Origin: Metabacillus litoralis
GTDB taxonomy: Bacteria > Bacillota > Bacilli > Bacillales > Bacillaceae
DNA length: 64,000 bases
Reading direction: 5' to 3'
Assembly: GCF_003667825.1 (NCBI RefSeq)
Contig: NZ_CP033043.1
Span: 1,365,001-1,429,000, forward strand
Part shown: piece by piece, positions 28,152 through 39,920 of the stretch
How the letters are laid out: each line of letters starts with the position of its first letter
Numbering within the stretch: the stretch's first letter is position 1
Position numbers and translations under genes: made by a program
Notes under the pieces: model-generated
What the model saw: the letters and a program-made list of their open reading frames with translations, nothing else
Told to the model about the DNA's origin: nothing
Databases searched by the model: none

Positions 28152-28865
28152 ATGGATACTATCATTTTTGATGTAGATGACACGTTATATGATCAATTAA
28201 AGCCATTTAAAAATGCGTTCACTTCAAATTTTAAACATTTAACTGATATTTCGATTGAAAAACTCTATATTTCTAGCAGAAAGCATAGTGAACGGTTATT
28301 CGATAAAAGTGAAGCAGGAACTGTCTCATTACTAGAGTTACATACCTATCGGATCATGGCTGCATGCAAAGAGTTTGAAATTGAAATTAACGAAAATGAA
28401 GCTATTACCTTTCAAAGGACTTATGAAGAAGAGCAAAAGAAGATCACTCTTTATCCAGAAATCGAAAGGTTATTAGAATTACTAAGTCATAAAGGAAAAC
28501 AGCTTGGTATTCTAACAAATGGACCTCACCAGCATCAACTGATGAAAATTAACCAGCTTGGTTTAACCAGATGGATTCCCGAAGAACATATTTTTATATC
28601 CGGAGCAATCGGAAGTGCAAAACCAGCTCTTCTTGCTTTCGAAACCGTTGAAAAAAAGCTTCTCTTAAATAAAAATCATACCGTGTACATTGGAGATTCA
28701 TTTGATAATGATGTAATAGGCGCAAAGAAAGCTGGATGGTATTCAATTTGGATGAATCATCGAAAAAAAGACATCCCCCTATCATCCATTCAACCTGATA
28801 AAATCATCCATACACCTAAAGAATTATTAGATTTAATGGTTGCTACTCATAACATTCGTAGCTAA
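28152..28865 (+). CDS. HAD-superfamily hydrolase (YjjG/phosphoglycolate phosphatase-like)
   Basis: This protein has about 237 residues and all four HAD motifs: the nucleophile aspartates in IIFDVDDTLYD, the threonine in ILTNGPHQHQ, the lysine in GSAKPALLAFE and the acidic pair in VYIGDSFDNDVIGAKKAGW. A helical cap lies between motifs I and II (about residues 15-90). It is probably a phosphatase for a small phosphorylated metabolite. I preferred ATG 28152 with GGGAGAGGA upstream over the in-frame GTG at 28146. It is divergent from the PTS operon and shares its control region, so it may remove phosphate from an accumulating sugar phosphate. Confidence 0.88.
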   Translation: MDTIIFDVDDTLYDQLKPFKNAFTSNFKHLTDISIEKLYISSRKHSERLFDKSEAGTVSLLELHTYRIMAACKEFEIEINENEAITFQRTYEEEQKKITLYPEIERLLELLSHKGKQLGILTNGPHQHQLMKINQLGLTRWIPEEHIFISGAIGSAKPALLAFETVEKKLLLNKNHTVYIGDSFDNDVIGAKKAGWYSIWMNHRKKDIPLSSIQPDKIIHTPKELLDLMVATHNIRS

Positions 28866-28872
28866 TAAAGAG

Positions 28873-28920
28873 AAAGCCAACATTTCCTATTATTTTTGGA
28901 GGGTTGGCTTTTGTTTTATT
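28873..28920 (+). terminator. Terminator after the HAD hydrolase gene
   Basis: AAAGCCAAC (28873-28881) and GTTGGCTTT (28903-28911) form a perfect 9-base-pair stem followed by TGTTTTATTT. Confidence 0.75.
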
Positions 28921-29474
28921 TAAAGTATGGGAAATGTAATGTGTATCCCGGATAATTCTAATAAAATACTTCATCCCCGGTAATCTAATCATTCAAAACG
29001 TTACTCCTTATTACCTTTAAGTACATTCTTCACAATGTCAGTTGATATTAAAATTTATGCTGCGTAGAATTTGTGTAATGTACATTAATTGTCTACTACA
29101 AACTATAAGATTACTACTCCAAAAACAATCTAAGCATTTTCACAAAAAACAAAAAACACCCCAAAACATTGATGTATTAACATTTAGGAGTGTTTTTTGT
29201 TTTTTAAAATTAACTCAATTTCATCTATAGATACCGGTGGTCGGAGTCGAAATTGGGCAAAAGGTATTGAGTTTATAAGAATTTGTACGAGCGATGTGTA
29301 AAATTTGTGTAAAAATATATCTTAGGCTACAAAAACTTATGAATAGTTTTAAATTCACCTTACTTAATTCCCAAAAATTAATTTACTAATGGTTTCTTAT
29401 ACTTAATGGTATACGCATTTTTTCATGTTCATTTCACCCACACTATAAAAAATTATATAATACAATTACACTTT
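28921..29474. other. Intergenic region between the HAD gene and the BREX-like operon
   Basis: The region contains the long hairpin at 29144-29205, listed separately. Otherwise it is AT-rich with no gene that I can support; the short plus-strand frame spanning 29042-29230 runs through the hairpin and has no ribosome binding site. Confidence 0.5.
29144..29205. terminator. Long terminator-like hairpin downstream of the BREX-like operon
   Basis: AAAAAACAAAAAACAC (29144-29159) and its complement (29190-29205) give a perfect 16-base-pair AT-rich stem around a 30-base loop. It ends in T runs on both strands, so it could stop transcription in either direction. It is 270 bases beyond the last BREX-like gene. 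Confidence 0.6.
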
Positions 29475-31616
29475 TCAAATAAAATCTTTAATTCCTTTAA
29501 TCTCAACTCTATTTAAGTATTTTAAGGTTGTGTCTATATCATATACATACTCAGCAGATTGTTCTTTTCTAAACTTTGATGGGAGGTATTTTTGATACTT
29601 TGAAAAGGAGACATCTGGTACGATCTCTTTCAGTTGCAATATTATATCTTTATCGTAAAATTCGCCATTCTTAACATGATTAATCACTGCTGTTATTTCA
29701 GATAATTCAGGGAGCATATCTCTATTCTCACATTTTAATTTGAAACCCTTCCAAGTTAAATTACTTATATCAAAACAATTGTTAGAAGTACGAATAGAAT
29801 TGGCTATTGTATAATTTACTTTATTACCAGCATATGTAGTAAAAATATAACCATCTTTTCTTTCTTCAATGATTAAAGTGTTATCTTGTAATCCTGACAT
29901 CCTTAGTTCTTCACGATATCTAGATAGGACTAATAATTCATTTGAATTTAAATAATTATACTTCTCTTCAGAAGTAACTATTTTTAAAATTTCTTGAGCA
30001 AGTTCATAAGGAAAAAACCTACTATCTGACATCCATCTTGGTGGTAGAGAGTGCTTTGCTTCTTCTACATAAACAATTGACCGTTCATAATCAATTTTTA
30101 ATGTTTGCCAGTGGGCTCCTGCAAGAGTGAATAGAAATTCATCTCCAAGTGCATTAACATACCATCTCTCCAGAGTACCAATTGTTCTATTTTTAAAGCG
30201 TACCGTAAACTCTTTATTTGTTTCAAAGGTTGTGTAAAGTTCCATAAAATTACTTCTTCCAAATTTCTTTTCTGTTTCGGAATTAATAAAGATATTGTTC
30301 CTTTCAATTTGGATAAATTGTTCTTCTAGCATGTGATTTAATAGATCATAATAATCTGGTTGAGATATCGCAGAAAATGAATAGGACTTAGTCAAAATCT
30401 TGTAGGCTAGTTCTTTATTTATTCCCATATATGCTAAAGAAAGCATCAGAATCTGATGAAACATTAAATCAAATGACTTTTTAGTCACTTGAACATTTTC
30501 TACCCAACCTCTCATTGCCAAATTAAGAATAGCAATTGATATTACAAGTTTTTCCTCTTTTGTTGGAAAAAACACAAAATGTCCTACACTCCCCTTACGC
30601 CGCCCTGTTCGTCCCATCCTTTGAAGAAAAGATGAAACGGAATAGGGTGAATCAAGTTGTAATACTACATCTAAGTCCCCTATGTCAATCCCTAATTCCA
30701 GAGTACTAGTTGCAATAATAGTGCTGTTTTTACCTAATTTGAATTTCTCCTCAGCAACTTCCCTAAAATATTTATTAATAGACGAGTGATGAACATATGA
30801 TTCTATTCCCTTTTCCTGTAATACATTTTTAATTCCTTCTGCACCAGTTCTGCTATTAGAAAATAATAATGCTTTCTTCCCAAAGGCTCTTTTATACACT
30901 TCATTTCCTATTTGTTCTTCATCATAAACATATTTAATTTCTATTTTCTTTGGCTTGTTTTCTTTAGGAGGGTCAATAACACCTCGTTGACGTTTACTGC
31001 TACCTTGTAGCCATTCACTTATTTGTTCAGGATTTCCGACTGTAGCAGATAAACCAATACGTTGAATATCATGGTTAGAATATTCTTGTATTCGTTCTAG
31101 AACTGCCATTAAGTGGACTCCCCTTTCTCCATCCGCAAATGAATGAATTTCATCTATTACTATTGACCTTACATTTTTAAACAGTTCACCTTTGTCTATT
31201 CTTTTGTTCAATAAAATAACTTCTAAAGATTCTGGAGTAATCATCAAAATACCCGAAGGTTCCTTGAAATACTTTTCTTTTTCCCCTCTTTCCACATCAC
31301 CATGCCACTTAAAAGCATTCCGATATACAAAAGAGGAAAGTTTATTGAGTCGTTCTTCTTGATTATTTAATAAAGCCTTAATAGGAGAAACATAAATAAC
31401 CGAAAGGCCTTCTAGCCCTTCGGTGTGTATATTATGGAGTATTGGAAAAAATGCTGCTTCAGTCTTTCCGCCGGCTGTTGGTGCTAATAATACCAGGTTC
31501 TTCCCGTTAATTACTTCGGGTATTGTCATCTCTTGAATTAATGTTAGACTTCTCCAGCCTAATTTTGAAATAATGCCATTTTGTAGAGGTTCACATAATA
31601 TATGAAAATTACTCAT
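29475..31616 (-). CDS. brxHI: BrxHI-like DEAD/DEAH-box (Lhr-like) helicase of the BREX-like operon
   Basis: This is a 713-residue SF2 helicase. Motif I is APTAGGKTEAAFFPIL (about residue 45), motif II IVIDEIHSF, motif III LSATVGNP, and the C-terminal motifs include STLELGIDIGDLDVVLQ and QRMGRTGRRKGSVGHFVFF. The layout is that of Lhr-like helicases, the kind called BrxHI in type 2 and type 6 BREX. The last 200 residues are specific to the family. It is the final gene of the eight-gene operon, 10 bases after brxD. The role in defence is inferred from context. Confidence 0.8.
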   Translation of the reverse strand: MSNFHILCEPLQNGIISKLGWRSLTLIQEMTIPEVINGKNLVLLAPTAGGKTEAAFFPILHNIHTEGLEGLSVIYVSPIKALLNNQEERLNKLSSFVYRNAFKWHGDVERGEKEKYFKEPSGILMITPESLEVILLNKRIDKGELFKNVRSIVIDEIHSFADGERGVHLMAVLERIQEYSNHDIQRIGLSATVGNPEQISEWLQGSSKRQRGVIDPPKENKPKKIEIKYVYDEEQIGNEVYKRAFGKKALLFSNSRTGAEGIKNVLQEKGIESYVHHSSINKYFREVAEEKFKLGKNSTIIATSTLELGIDIGDLDVVLQLDSPYSVSSFLQRMGRTGRRKGSVGHFVFFPTKEEKLVISIAILNLAMRGWVENVQVTKKSFDLMFHQILMLSLAYMGINKELAYKILTKSYSFSAISQPDYYDLLNHMLEEQFIQIERNNIFINSETEKKFGRSNFMELYTTFETNKEFTVRFKNRTIGTLERWYVNALGDEFLFTLAGAHWQTLKIDYERSIVYVEEAKHSLPPRWMSDSRFFPYELAQEILKIVTSEEKYNYLNSNELLVLSRYREELRMSGLQDNTLIIEERKDGYIFTTYAGNKVNYTIANSIRTSNNCFDISNLTWKGFKLKCENRDMLPELSEITAVINHVKNGEFYDKDIILQLKEIVPDVSFSKYQKYLPSKFRKEQSAEYVYDIDTTLKYLNRVEIKGIKDFI

Positions 31617-31626
31617 TATACATCAC

Positions 31627-32910
31627 CTAAAAGTTAATAATATGTGCCGATTCATTTTCCGTTTCTTCAACTAACTTTCGGACATCAGCATTAAATTCAA
31701 ATTTCTCTTCTGGAATATAGGTTTCATACATCTCAGACTTATCTAAAATATCAACTAACGTCCTTAAGAATCCTCTTGGCTTTATGGCTATTTCTCCACC
31801 AAATCCTGTTGTCATTTCATTAACTAGATTTTCTAAAAACGCATCACTTACTTTTCTTGTAGCGTCCCAATTGAAAACATCTGAATGTATATCTCTTACT
31901 TTTCTTGCAACGGAATTTAACTTTTCTTTATTGAAAGAGTCTAGAAAAATTACTGGTTGCCGTAAGTTTCGGAACTGCTCATCCTTTTCCACTTTAAGCC
32001 TTTGATGAAGTGGCTCAAGACTCTTAATTCCACGTTCACTTTCCATTAATTCCGTAGTTCCTGTATATAAGAAGTAACAGTTAGGAAAACCATTACTATC
32101 TGCCTCATCAATAAACAAGCGTAAGTTCTCATAAGCATTATCTCTCATCTGCTTCGTCATTAATTTCTGCACAGTTTCAACTTCATCGAAAAGAATTAAT
32201 AACCCATTATAACCAGTTGCTTGAATCATATGTAATAATGCTCTAAAAAACTCAAAAGCATTTTCTCTCATTACCTCACCTGTAACTTTTAATTCTGACT
32301 TATATTGCCTTGGCACCTTATCCCCTTTCAGCCATGCAACTCCTGCTTGCGAAAGTGCCGTGTTACCTTCATATTTAGCATTATAAAATGACCTAACAGC
32401 ACTAGAAAAAGATGCTGCTATTGCTCCGATAACCTGTAGTTCAAGGTCAATTTGTTTTGTCATCTCTGCATTAAATGATTCCCGGTCTTCATCAGGATCT
32501 AATCCAGTTATTTCAATTACTTTATCTTCAACACTTAATAACCATTCCTCCAAGATAAATGTAAATGCTGGAACATTCTTGTTATCCTTAACCCGCATAC
32601 CATCCATGATTTTTTTATATAAAACCTCAAATTTATGGAGTGGTGCTTCCTGAGAAATTACAACTGAAGATACAACAAAGTTTTTATCAAACGCTAATTC
32701 TCTTACAGATGTACTAAAAAAGGTTTTACCTGATCCATAATCTCCAATAACAAATTTAAAATCCGTTCTACCACTTTGTACGTCATTTAACTGGCTTTCT
32801 ATTTGCTCTAGTTCTTTATCAATACCTACTGCAATTTTTTCCGTACCCTCAGCAGGAACTGTACCATTTCTTAATGCTTTTATAATATTACTTGTAACAG
32901 ACTCACTCAT
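31627..32910 (-). CDS. brxD: BREX ATP-binding protein BrxD
   Basis: This is a 427-residue P-loop ATPase. Walker A lies in VIGDYGSGKTFFSTSVREL near residue 57, and Walker B is GLLILFDEVETVQKL. The middle segment and the C-terminal IAIKPRGFLRTLVDILDK are those of BrxD, an ORC/Cdc6-like ATPase found in type 2 and type 6 BREX. It lies between pglZ and the helicase gene with short gaps, as brxD does beside brxHI in known clusters. ATP binding is secure; the BrxD name rests on motifs and neighbours. Confidence 0.85.
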   Translation of the reverse strand: MSESVTSNIIKALRNGTVPAEGTEKIAVGIDKELEQIESQLNDVQSGRTDFKFVIGDYGSGKTFFSTSVRELAFDKNFVVSSVVISQEAPLHKFEVLYKKIMDGMRVKDNKNVPAFTFILEEWLLSVEDKVIEITGLDPDEDRESFNAEMTKQIDLELQVIGAIAASFSSAVRSFYNAKYEGNTALSQAGVAWLKGDKVPRQYKSELKVTGEVMRENAFEFFRALLHMIQATGYNGLLILFDEVETVQKLMTKQMRDNAYENLRLFIDEADSNGFPNCYFLYTGTTELMESERGIKSLEPLHQRLKVEKDEQFRNLRQPVIFLDSFNKEKLNSVARKVRDIHSDVFNWDATRKVSDAFLENLVNEMTTGFGGEIAIKPRGFLRTLVDILDKSEMYETYIPEEKFEFNADVRKLVEETENESAHIINF

Positions 32911-32931
32911 TTGATTTCACCTACCTTAAAT

Positions 32932-35361
32932 TTATCGTACTAATTTATAAACAATAATTTCACCTGCTGAACTGATATCTAACTTTAATTCTCCACTCTT
33001 TGTTAATTTTCGGTTCAAGCGCTTCATCATACCATCTACCATACCAGCTTCACCGAACTTATTAATAAGCATACTTTCAATATCTCTGGTTGTTAATTGA
33101 TTCATTCGACTTAAAGTATCTAAAATTACTTTTTCTTTGTTGTTTAGAGATAGATTTAAACTTATTTCTTCTTCTCTTACAATCAATTTATAAATGATAT
33201 CATTAATTGATTCATTAATGGCCATTTTTGTAGACTTTTTAGGTTTAATGTGAATAAATGGTAAAATGACTTCTTCAAAACTTGCTCCTCCATGGCTATA
33301 TAAATCTCGTTCTCCTCCACCATAATAGTAGCCCTTATCCGTATAGGATAATTTATAGTCACCTATCTTAATACTTTCAGGAACTTCATTTGCGGAAACA
33401 ACAAACCTAGATTTCACCATACTCGCATCATCCACTTTTATATAATGATTAATCTTTGCAAAACCATGGTCTGATGCAATAACGATATGAACATCTTCAG
33501 GTAGGGCATTGATTAACTCCCTGATACTTGCTTCAAATACCTCTATCTGTCTTTTATAAAAAACAGACAATCCTTGTGTAGAGGAATGGCCTTCCTTATC
33601 AAACATATTAAAAATGAGAATGTTTATACGCTTATCCATTAATAAAGAATCTCTTACTACTTGTTGTCTTGCTTCACTTTCTGATTTTGTTATATAATTA
33701 ATTTCGCTACCATAACTAGAGCGAATGTTACTATAAATGGCTTCACGTGACAGAGAGGTAATTGATGGTAACATCGCTAAACTATGACCATAGGATACTT
33801 CCCTTTCGCCAAATAGGGATTGGAAATATGGTTCAACAACCTTCTTCCATGCGTCATACCTCATACCATCAAAAATAGCAAATACTACCTTATCCGTTTC
33901 TACTGGTACAAGTTTTGAAACGCTATGGTTTAATACTGGTTGCTCTGAACCGTGATCAAACCAGTGTGAATAATGATCTTCAATATACTTCGCAAATGAT
34001 TTTCTGAAAACATTTAAAATATTATTTAATCTTATTTCTAAAGCCCCATATCTTCTAGATTCAATAAATGATTCTGTATCCAAAGTATATCTAATTTCGC
34101 TGAGTTCATATTCTAAGTTATATAACTTTTCAGTAAATAATTGAAACCATTGGTTGTAATCACTTATAGAGTTAATTAAATTGACTGTGTCCCCTTCTAA
34201 TTCATAAATATTATCTAACCAAGTTACTAAGGATTTTAAAAACGTTTGTGCACTTATTACAGATTTAATTTGATAAGGTATACCTTCAACTATATTTGAT
34301 ACCTCTTTTAAATCCTCAAAGGAATACCTGTATAATTTTTTTGCACCTTCTAAATTAAAATCTTTCAAAACACTTTTTATTCCTGTAACAATCGATGTTG
34401 GGGAATTTTGATTTTCCTTAACGAATAAAACATAATCTTCTGCTTTTTGATATAAGGAAATATCACATCTTCTAATGAGTTTTTCTGCTTGATCTCGCTT
34501 TTGTAGATATAATTTCTTTTCTTTTCTTTCAACTCTTTCTGCCAAAGTAACTAATTCATTGAAATCTAAATCTTTCAACTCTGTGTAATCATTTTCTAAA
34601 ACTTTTTGTAGGTTTTCATCCGTTAATTGATTAAATTGTTTTAGTACAAGAGAAATCCATATTGCATCATCAAAAGATTCAAATGAGGAATTTCTTATTT
34701 TATTTCCAACAAATTCAGCATGGAAATATTTAAATACTGATATGATTAAGTTTTGTAAATTAATCTCAACATCTAGTGGCTTATTTCTACTATAAACATC
34801 TAAAATGTTTCGATAGTATATATAGCAATCTGCCAAGTCAGTTAGTTTAGTTGCATCCATATCATAAATTGCGGATAGAAGAATTAGGTCTGTTTCTTCC
34901 CGACTGATATTTTTCTTTGGTATAGACTTCCTATACATAAGTAAACGTTCAAAGATTTTTCCAATATCAATTGCCCTATAGTCATTTATTCGCTCATGCC
35001 AATTTAGGCCTAGCTCAATCTGATTTAGAAAATCCTTTAAATTTACTTCATGAATCACCTTTTCATATGCGCGACTAGTAAAATCCTGTATTTTATTTAT
35101 TAAATCGGGGTTATTAACAATAAAAATATAATAATCATCTTTATTTATTGCATGTTTAAGATGTTCATATCTTTTTCTAAACTCGTGATGGTCCTCTATC
35201 GTATAAACATGGTGAGGATATAGAAGAGCAATATCTATATCCTCAATGTTCATAAATAGACCATTATAATCCCTCAGAAATATAATTGGATGCATGGGAA
35301 CAGTATCTTTTATCATTTCAATATATTTTGCTAAATAATACTTATAAATTTCGTTTGCCAT
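32932..35361 (-). CDS. pglZ: BREX PglZ-domain protein (alkaline-phosphatase fold)
   Basis: This is an 809-residue protein. A long helical N-terminal region ends near residue 490. The PglZ domain follows: VVFAIFDGMRYDAWKKV, LPSITSLSREAIYSN, ILIFNMFDKEGHS, VHIVIASDHGFAKI and LYSHGGASFEEVILPFI. The aspartate, threonine/serine and histidine positions match the alkaline-phosphatase superfamily metal site. PglZ is the hallmark of every BREX type and is required for resistance in the systems studied. The C-terminal 100 residues look like a winged-helix (MNQLTTRDIESMLINKFGEA). It lies 6 bases after brxC. Confidence 0.92.
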   Translation of the reverse strand: MANEIYKYYLAKYIEMIKDTVPMHPIIFLRDYNGLFMNIEDIDIALLYPHHVYTIEDHHEFRKRYEHLKHAINKDDYYIFIVNNPDLINKIQDFTSRAYEKVIHEVNLKDFLNQIELGLNWHERINDYRAIDIGKIFERLLMYRKSIPKKNISREETDLILLSAIYDMDATKLTDLADCYIYYRNILDVYSRNKPLDVEINLQNLIISVFKYFHAEFVGNKIRNSSFESFDDAIWISLVLKQFNQLTDENLQKVLENDYTELKDLDFNELVTLAERVERKEKKLYLQKRDQAEKLIRRCDISLYQKAEDYVLFVKENQNSPTSIVTGIKSVLKDFNLEGAKKLYRYSFEDLKEVSNIVEGIPYQIKSVISAQTFLKSLVTWLDNIYELEGDTVNLINSISDYNQWFQLFTEKLYNLEYELSEIRYTLDTESFIESRRYGALEIRLNNILNVFRKSFAKYIEDHYSHWFDHGSEQPVLNHSVSKLVPVETDKVVFAIFDGMRYDAWKKVVEPYFQSLFGEREVSYGHSLAMLPSITSLSREAIYSNIRSSYGSEINYITKSESEARQQVVRDSLLMDKRINILIFNMFDKEGHSSTQGLSVFYKRQIEVFEASIRELINALPEDVHIVIASDHGFAKINHYIKVDDASMVKSRFVVSANEVPESIKIGDYKLSYTDKGYYYGGGERDLYSHGGASFEEVILPFIHIKPKKSTKMAINESINDIIYKLIVREEEISLNLSLNNKEKVILDTLSRMNQLTTRDIESMLINKFGEAGMVDGMMKRLNRKLTKSGELKLDISSAGEIIVYKLVR

Positions 35362-35367
35362 TTTTTA

Positions 35368-38300
35368 TCAATCCTCAATGTCTACAAACTTTATATATTG
35401 ATCATCGTCAATACTTCCCTGAGCATCTATCATTTTCTTGAACTTTGATAACAACTCTCGTTTTGGATATGCCTTATTTGCAAACGCCTCTATTAGTTTG
35501 TTGATATCACGTTCAACTACCTTAGCATCCGCACTAAGGGCTTCGTTAATAAATGCAATTAATTCTGGATGTTCTTCCAATAATACACGGTACTTATTTG
35601 TAATATTTGCATCTAGTTCTAACTCAAGCATTTTTTCAGCCAATAAAACAACATTAGTTTGTTTTTTTATTTCCTTAAGGTAATCGATTCTTTTTTTAAT
35701 TTTATCCCTATTAAACGTTTCTGTTAATGAATACATATATTTATTTATTGCTTCATTAATTGCATCTATAAAGTCTGCTGGGTTGTTTACTGTGATTTGG
35801 CTACCTAGTTCAAAACCACAAGTACACGTCCAATTACTTTCTAGGAACCTAGAAGGGGATTCATGACAAGCCTTGTTCCATTCTTTTGCTAAGTCTGCCT
35901 GAATATTAATAAAGTCATAATCAACACTAATGTTTTCAATTTGATTAATCTTTTCAAGGAATAAGTAATCTTCACTGTATCTTATACCTTCTATGGCTTG
36001 GAATACTTCTTGATTATTTTGTTCATGATGCTCAATTACATATAGTTTTTCATATTGCTTTTTTAAGGCTCTAGACTCTTTTAGTAACCTCTCTTTAGCA
36101 TTATCAAATATTAATACATCTCCACCCATTAAATAACTGTCAACCACGTCTTTTTGCTTTCTAAGTGTTTGATACTTATTTGCTGAAGGAATGACTAATT
36201 TGTTATCATTCATCTGATTGAATACCATTACTACTTCTGATTGATTGCTTTGTTCGTTTGTCTCAAAAAACCAATCAACAACTTTTTGATAGGCATTATC
36301 AAGTTCTTGTAACTTGCCACCCTCAAATAACTGCATATTTTGCGATACAAAGTATTCTAATCCGTCTTTAGATCCATTTAACTCTTCCACATTATCAACA
36401 AATTGTTTTATTGATTCAACAATTGAGTAAGTTTTACTGAAACTACTTCTATCTAGTTGAATATCACTTTGGAATTGTTCAATTTTATGTTGTAGTAATT
36501 CGATATTATCGAGCGTTTTTTGTTTATATGAGACTAAGTCTTCCCATAATTCCTCTTGATAGGCTAAGTCTTCCTTTTCAAAACGTTGACCAAATAAAAC
36601 CAATGTTAATTTCATTAAAGGTTCTATAAATTTGGTATCAACAAATTGTCCTAATTGAAATTTATGAATTCCAGTTTTTATTGGCAGTTTTACTTGTGGT
36701 AATTGTATTCGCTCATCACTCTTCACAGGAAGTAAATAACCCTTTTTCATAAGTAGCGAAAATAATAGTTCAACCGTATTTTTATCTGGACCGAATGATG
36801 ACTTTCTCACTGTTTTAAACAATTCGTTATAAGTAACCTCACCTGAATTGGAATTCGAAACAGTATCAATAACTAATTTAATTAATTTATTATCATTACT
36901 ATTTAGTCTGAATTTTGTTTTTCCCTCAATTTGTTCAATCTCTCCGAACTTTTGAACAATATGTGTAATAATCCTCTGTTCATTGTGAGGCGCATCGTTA
37001 AAATCCTTTACTCCGAATATATAATTACCAATGAACCTGTTAAGCATTTGCTCGGATAGTGGAATATATTCTTCAGGTCTAATAAAAGTATGATCACTAA
37101 ACGAAAGTTTTAAAGCGGCTGAAATGATTGATTGAATGATTTTGGTAAAAGACTCTGCTGATAATATAGTATCGCCTAATTCACCTTCATAGTTGAAAAT
37201 TGAACCATCCAAATATAAATTTCGTAGAATGCTTTGTACTTTTTCCTCATCATTATAAATAAATTCCTTAACCTTCTTGATTGCCTCTTCTAATTCATTT
37301 GTAGCAGAGTATTTATAGTCTTCTTCATATTTTTGTAAAACCCTCAAATAGGCGTAATAACGCTTAAGTTCTTCAAGTTCCTTTTTTCCTTCAGGACCAT
37401 CTAATTCTTTAGATGGGAGCCAGCAAATTATATTTTTTAATAATCGTCTGTCTAATTCTTTTGTTGTATCTTTGCTACCTCCAAATAGGGTTAAATTAGT
37501 AACATTTCCTTCTAATATAGAATCTACTGCTTGTTTAAAAAATTGTCTTTGATAATCAATATCTAAAAATGTTCCAATAAGCAGGTAGTAATCAGTTTCA
37601 GAGTCCTTAATATTTCTTAAAGCACGATTCAATATTTCCTTTTTCCCAATCTCGTCTACACGACCATATTGGACAATCCCTTGGCGTTCTGTATTATTCC
37701 ATTTCGCTGCTGTATATGTTGACGGTTCATTATACTGAGAAATTGGAAGCGGCTCTGTTACAAGTGCTTTCATTACCTCGTCCACAATAATAGAACTGTT
37801 CTTGCTTTCAAGTGTGTTTAAAACCTGTTTCGTATCATTCTTAATTTTTGTTACTACACTTGTGTCTTTACTTATATAGTAAATGTTATCTCCATCATTT
37901 TCTTTATCTATAAACTCAATATACCGGCCCTTGTCGAACATTTTATAAAGTATTTTATTTACTTTACTCTCTGCTAAATCCCCTTTAAGTTTTGGATATT
38001 GAATCATATAAGTTAAATCCCTTACATTGTATTCCTCTTCCGAATCCAAGACCTTCAATAGTGTCATTAGGTTTATTAACCTTATAGCATATTCCTTTTC
38101 GTCACCATCAAATAATTCACTTACTCTTCCTTTTGCGTCCCCTTCAAGCCCCATGTAATAAGCATAGATTATTTCAAAGATATCTCTTTTACTCGCATCC
38201 TCTTTTATACGATCTTGAAAGTGAGTGTATATACGATCTGGGGTTACTAAATGCTTTTCGTCTTTATCTAATATACCTTCCCCGTCCTTATTACCTTTCA

Positions 38301-39465
38301 CTTCTGTTAATATGAAGTCAACAAGAGACCTTTGTCGGGATAAGAATCGAAGGGACTTTGACAATAAGTTTAAAGTTTCAGGGTGCAAAGGATACGTTTT
38401 AAGAAACTGGTTAAGATCGGTTTTTTTAAAGGCATTGTATTTGTCTTCAAGGACTGTAGCAATTTCTCTGATTCTATCCTTATTATTTTTAACTATTAGT
38501 CGTTGGTCAATGATATCTTCTACATCTGTTACAGTTAAACGTAACTGATTTTCAGAAGGAAAACGGTCTCTCATTAACTGATATACGTCAGGTACTGTAA
38601 TATCATTCAATGCATTAAGAAATGAACCAATTATCCAAGCGGGCAATTTACTTTTATACTCTAATAACTGTTTTAAAAATAAAGCGTCATTTCTAGCATT
38701 ATTTCCTCTATCATTCAGATATTCAGATAACTCATCGATTAACACTAAGAGTCCATCAAAGTTTTCTTCCTCTAAATAATTAAATAAATATTCTATTCGC
38801 TCAGTACGTCCACGATCTGGATTAAAGAAGGAAATCTTTTCTTTATTAATAAATTCCTTCGCTGCTCCTGTTATGGATCGTTTACTATTTAATTTTTCTT
38901 TAATATCGAACCAACTTCTATATCTCTGACTAGACTTTTCACTTATAAAATCCGAAAATTTCCGATTAAAGTTTTCATTGCCAATAATCGCCTCTTCAAA
39001 CTGACGAATATAATCGCTTTCATCTGTAAAGGGAAAACCTGTAATATCCTCTGCTGCTTTAAAAAACATATCTTCTAAGGAAACATTTGCTCCTCCCTCT
39101 TCTGCAACAATTGGTACAGTAAATACCCTTTTGCCTTCCACAAATGATTTTCCTTTTTTGATTGTTTCACTTTTTAATTGAAGTAAATCAAATGCTTTTT
39201 CATTTTTCATCAATAATCCGATTACAGATAAAAAGTGTGATTTACCAGAACCCGGTAAACCAGTAATTTGGAATCCTTTTCCCTTCTCAGGTGCCGTTAC
39301 AATACTATAAAAGAAACTTTCTAAATTTTCTTCTACATTACTAGTGATTACATAACCTTTCAGTAGTTCTTCTTTCTTTTGATGGTCTGCATCTTCCAAC
39401 AAATTTTCTTTTAATTTTACTATTTTATCTATATCCGGTACTTCAATGATATCCCTTACCTTCAT
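35368..39465 (-). CDS. brxC: BREX large ATPase BrxC/PglY
   Basis: This is a protein of about 1365 residues. Walker A is [15 protein letters not shown] near residue 72, and Walker B is [16 protein letters not shown]. The size and the early P-loop are those of BrxC/PglY. Near residue 1210 a short [14 protein letters not shown] segment appears, with a possible zinc knuckle. I chose the ATG at 39465 because GGGGAGGAGG precedes it; it overlaps the TGA of brxF by 4 bases, which shows translational coupling. In BREX the protein probably works with PglX and PglZ as part of the modification/exclusion machine. Confidence 0.88.
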   Translation of the reverse strand: MKVRDIIEVPDIDKIVKLKENLLEDADHQKKEELLKGYVITSNVEENLESFFYSIVTAPEKGKGFQITGLPGSGKSHFLSVIGLLMKNEKAFDLLQLKSETIKKGKSFVEGKRVFTVPIVAEEGGANVSLEDMFFKAAEDITGFPFTDESDYIRQFEEAIIGNENFNRKFSDFISEKSSQRYRSWFDIKEKLNSKRSITGAAKEFINKEKISFFNPDRGRTERIEYLFNYLEEENFDGLLVLIDELSEYLNDRGNNARNDALFLKQLLEYKSKLPAWIIGSFLNALNDITVPDVYQLMRDRFPSENQLRLTVTDVEDIIDQRLIVKNNKDRIREIATVLEDKYNAFKKTDLNQFLKTYPLHPETLNLLSKSLRFLSRQRSLVDFILTEVKGNKDGEGILDKDEKHLVTPDRIYTHFQDRIKEDASKRDIFEIIYAYYMGLEGDAKGRVSELFDGDEKEYAIRLINLMTLLKVLDSEEEYNVRDLTYMIQYPKLKGDLAESKVNKILYKMFDKGRYIEFIDKENDGDNIYYISKDTSVVTKIKNDTKQVLNTLESKNSSIIVDEVMKALVTEPLPISQYNEPSTYTAAKWNNTERQGIVQYGRVDEIGKKEILNRALRNIKDSETDYYLLIGTFLDIDYQRQFFKQAVDSILEGNVTNLTLFGGSKDTTKELDRRLLKNIICWLPSKELDGPEGKKELEELKRYYAYLRVLQKYEEDYKYSATNELEEAIKKVKEFIYNDEEKVQSILRNLYLDGSIFNYEGELGDTILSAESFTKIIQSIISAALKLSFSDHTFIRPEEYIPLSEQMLNRFIGNYIFGVKDFNDAPHNEQRIITHIVQKFGEIEQIEGKTKFRLNSNDNKLIKLVIDTVSNSNSGEVTYNELFKTVRKSSFGPDKNTVELLFSLLMKKGYLLPVKSDERIQLPQVKLPIKTGIHKFQLGQFVDTKFIEPLMKLTLVLFGQRFEKEDLAYQEELWEDLVSYKQKTLDNIELLQHKIEQFQSDIQLDRSSFSKTYSIVESIKQFVDNVEELNGSKDGLEYFVSQNMQLFEGGKLQELDNAYQKVVDWFFETNEQSNQSEVVMVFNQMNDNKLVIPSANKYQTLRKQKDVVDSYLMGGDVLIFDNAKERLLKESRALKKQYEKLYVIEHHEQNNQEVFQAIEGIRYSEDYLFLEKINQIENISVDYDFINIQADLAKEWNKACHESPSRFLESNWTCTCGFELGSQITVNNPADFIDAINEAINKYMYSLTETFNRDKIKKRIDYLKEIKKQTNVVLLAEKMLELELDANITNKYRVLLEEHPELIAFINEALSADAKVVERDINKLIEAFANKAYPKRELLSKFKKMIDAQGSIDDDQYIKFVDIED

Positions 39466-39920
39466 TGTAATCCTCCTCCCCAATTAATAACACTGTACGC
39501 ATGTGATGGTACTAGTTCTCTAAACTCATCTGGAACAATAACAATAATTGTCCTATTCTCTTCGGTTTCGCTCATTATTATTTTTAGCCACTCTGTTTGT
39601 TTCTCAGCAAACAACCATTCGCAGTGGTCAATTACTAAAAGATCGTCTTCTTTATTATTAAAAAGTTGGGCAATTATATTAACAGAATCATATTCAAATT
39701 CCTCTGGGAACATACTATATGTATCAATTTGTTCTTGTCTTACTTCTTCTTGCAAATATAACCCCAAATCAATATAATGTTTGTCCCAAGAATCCCCAAA
39801 TCGTTCAATTAAATAATCTTTAACTCCGTTTGTTTTTCCTTTTTGGTGTTCCCCAATAATAAATAATAACTTCCTTTTTGCCATTGACGATAATTTTGAA
39901 TTTATTCTATGCTTCAACAT
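39462..39920 (-). CDS. brxF: BREX P-loop protein BrxF
   Basis: This is a 152-residue small ATPase with Walker [19 protein letters not shown] near residue 20 and Walker [14 protein letters not shown]. Its size, these motifs and its position immediately before brxC match BrxF, the small protein that defines type 3 BREX. Its start overlaps the end of the BrxA-like gene by 14 bases and its stop overlaps brxC, so the three are coupled. Its function is unknown. Confidence 0.8.
   Translation of the reverse strand: MLKHRINSKLSSMAKRKLLFIIGEHQKGKTNGVKDYLIERFGDSWDKHYIDLGLYLQEEVRQEQIDTYSMFPEEFEYDSVNIIAQLFNNKEDDLLVIDHCEWLFAEKQTEWLKIIMSETEENRTIIVIVPDEFRELVPSHAYSVINWGGGLQ

Noticed and set aside
29042..29230. 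Short plus-strand reading frame of 62 codons
   Set aside because: It runs through a long terminator-like hairpin, has no ribosome binding site and has low-complexity composition.
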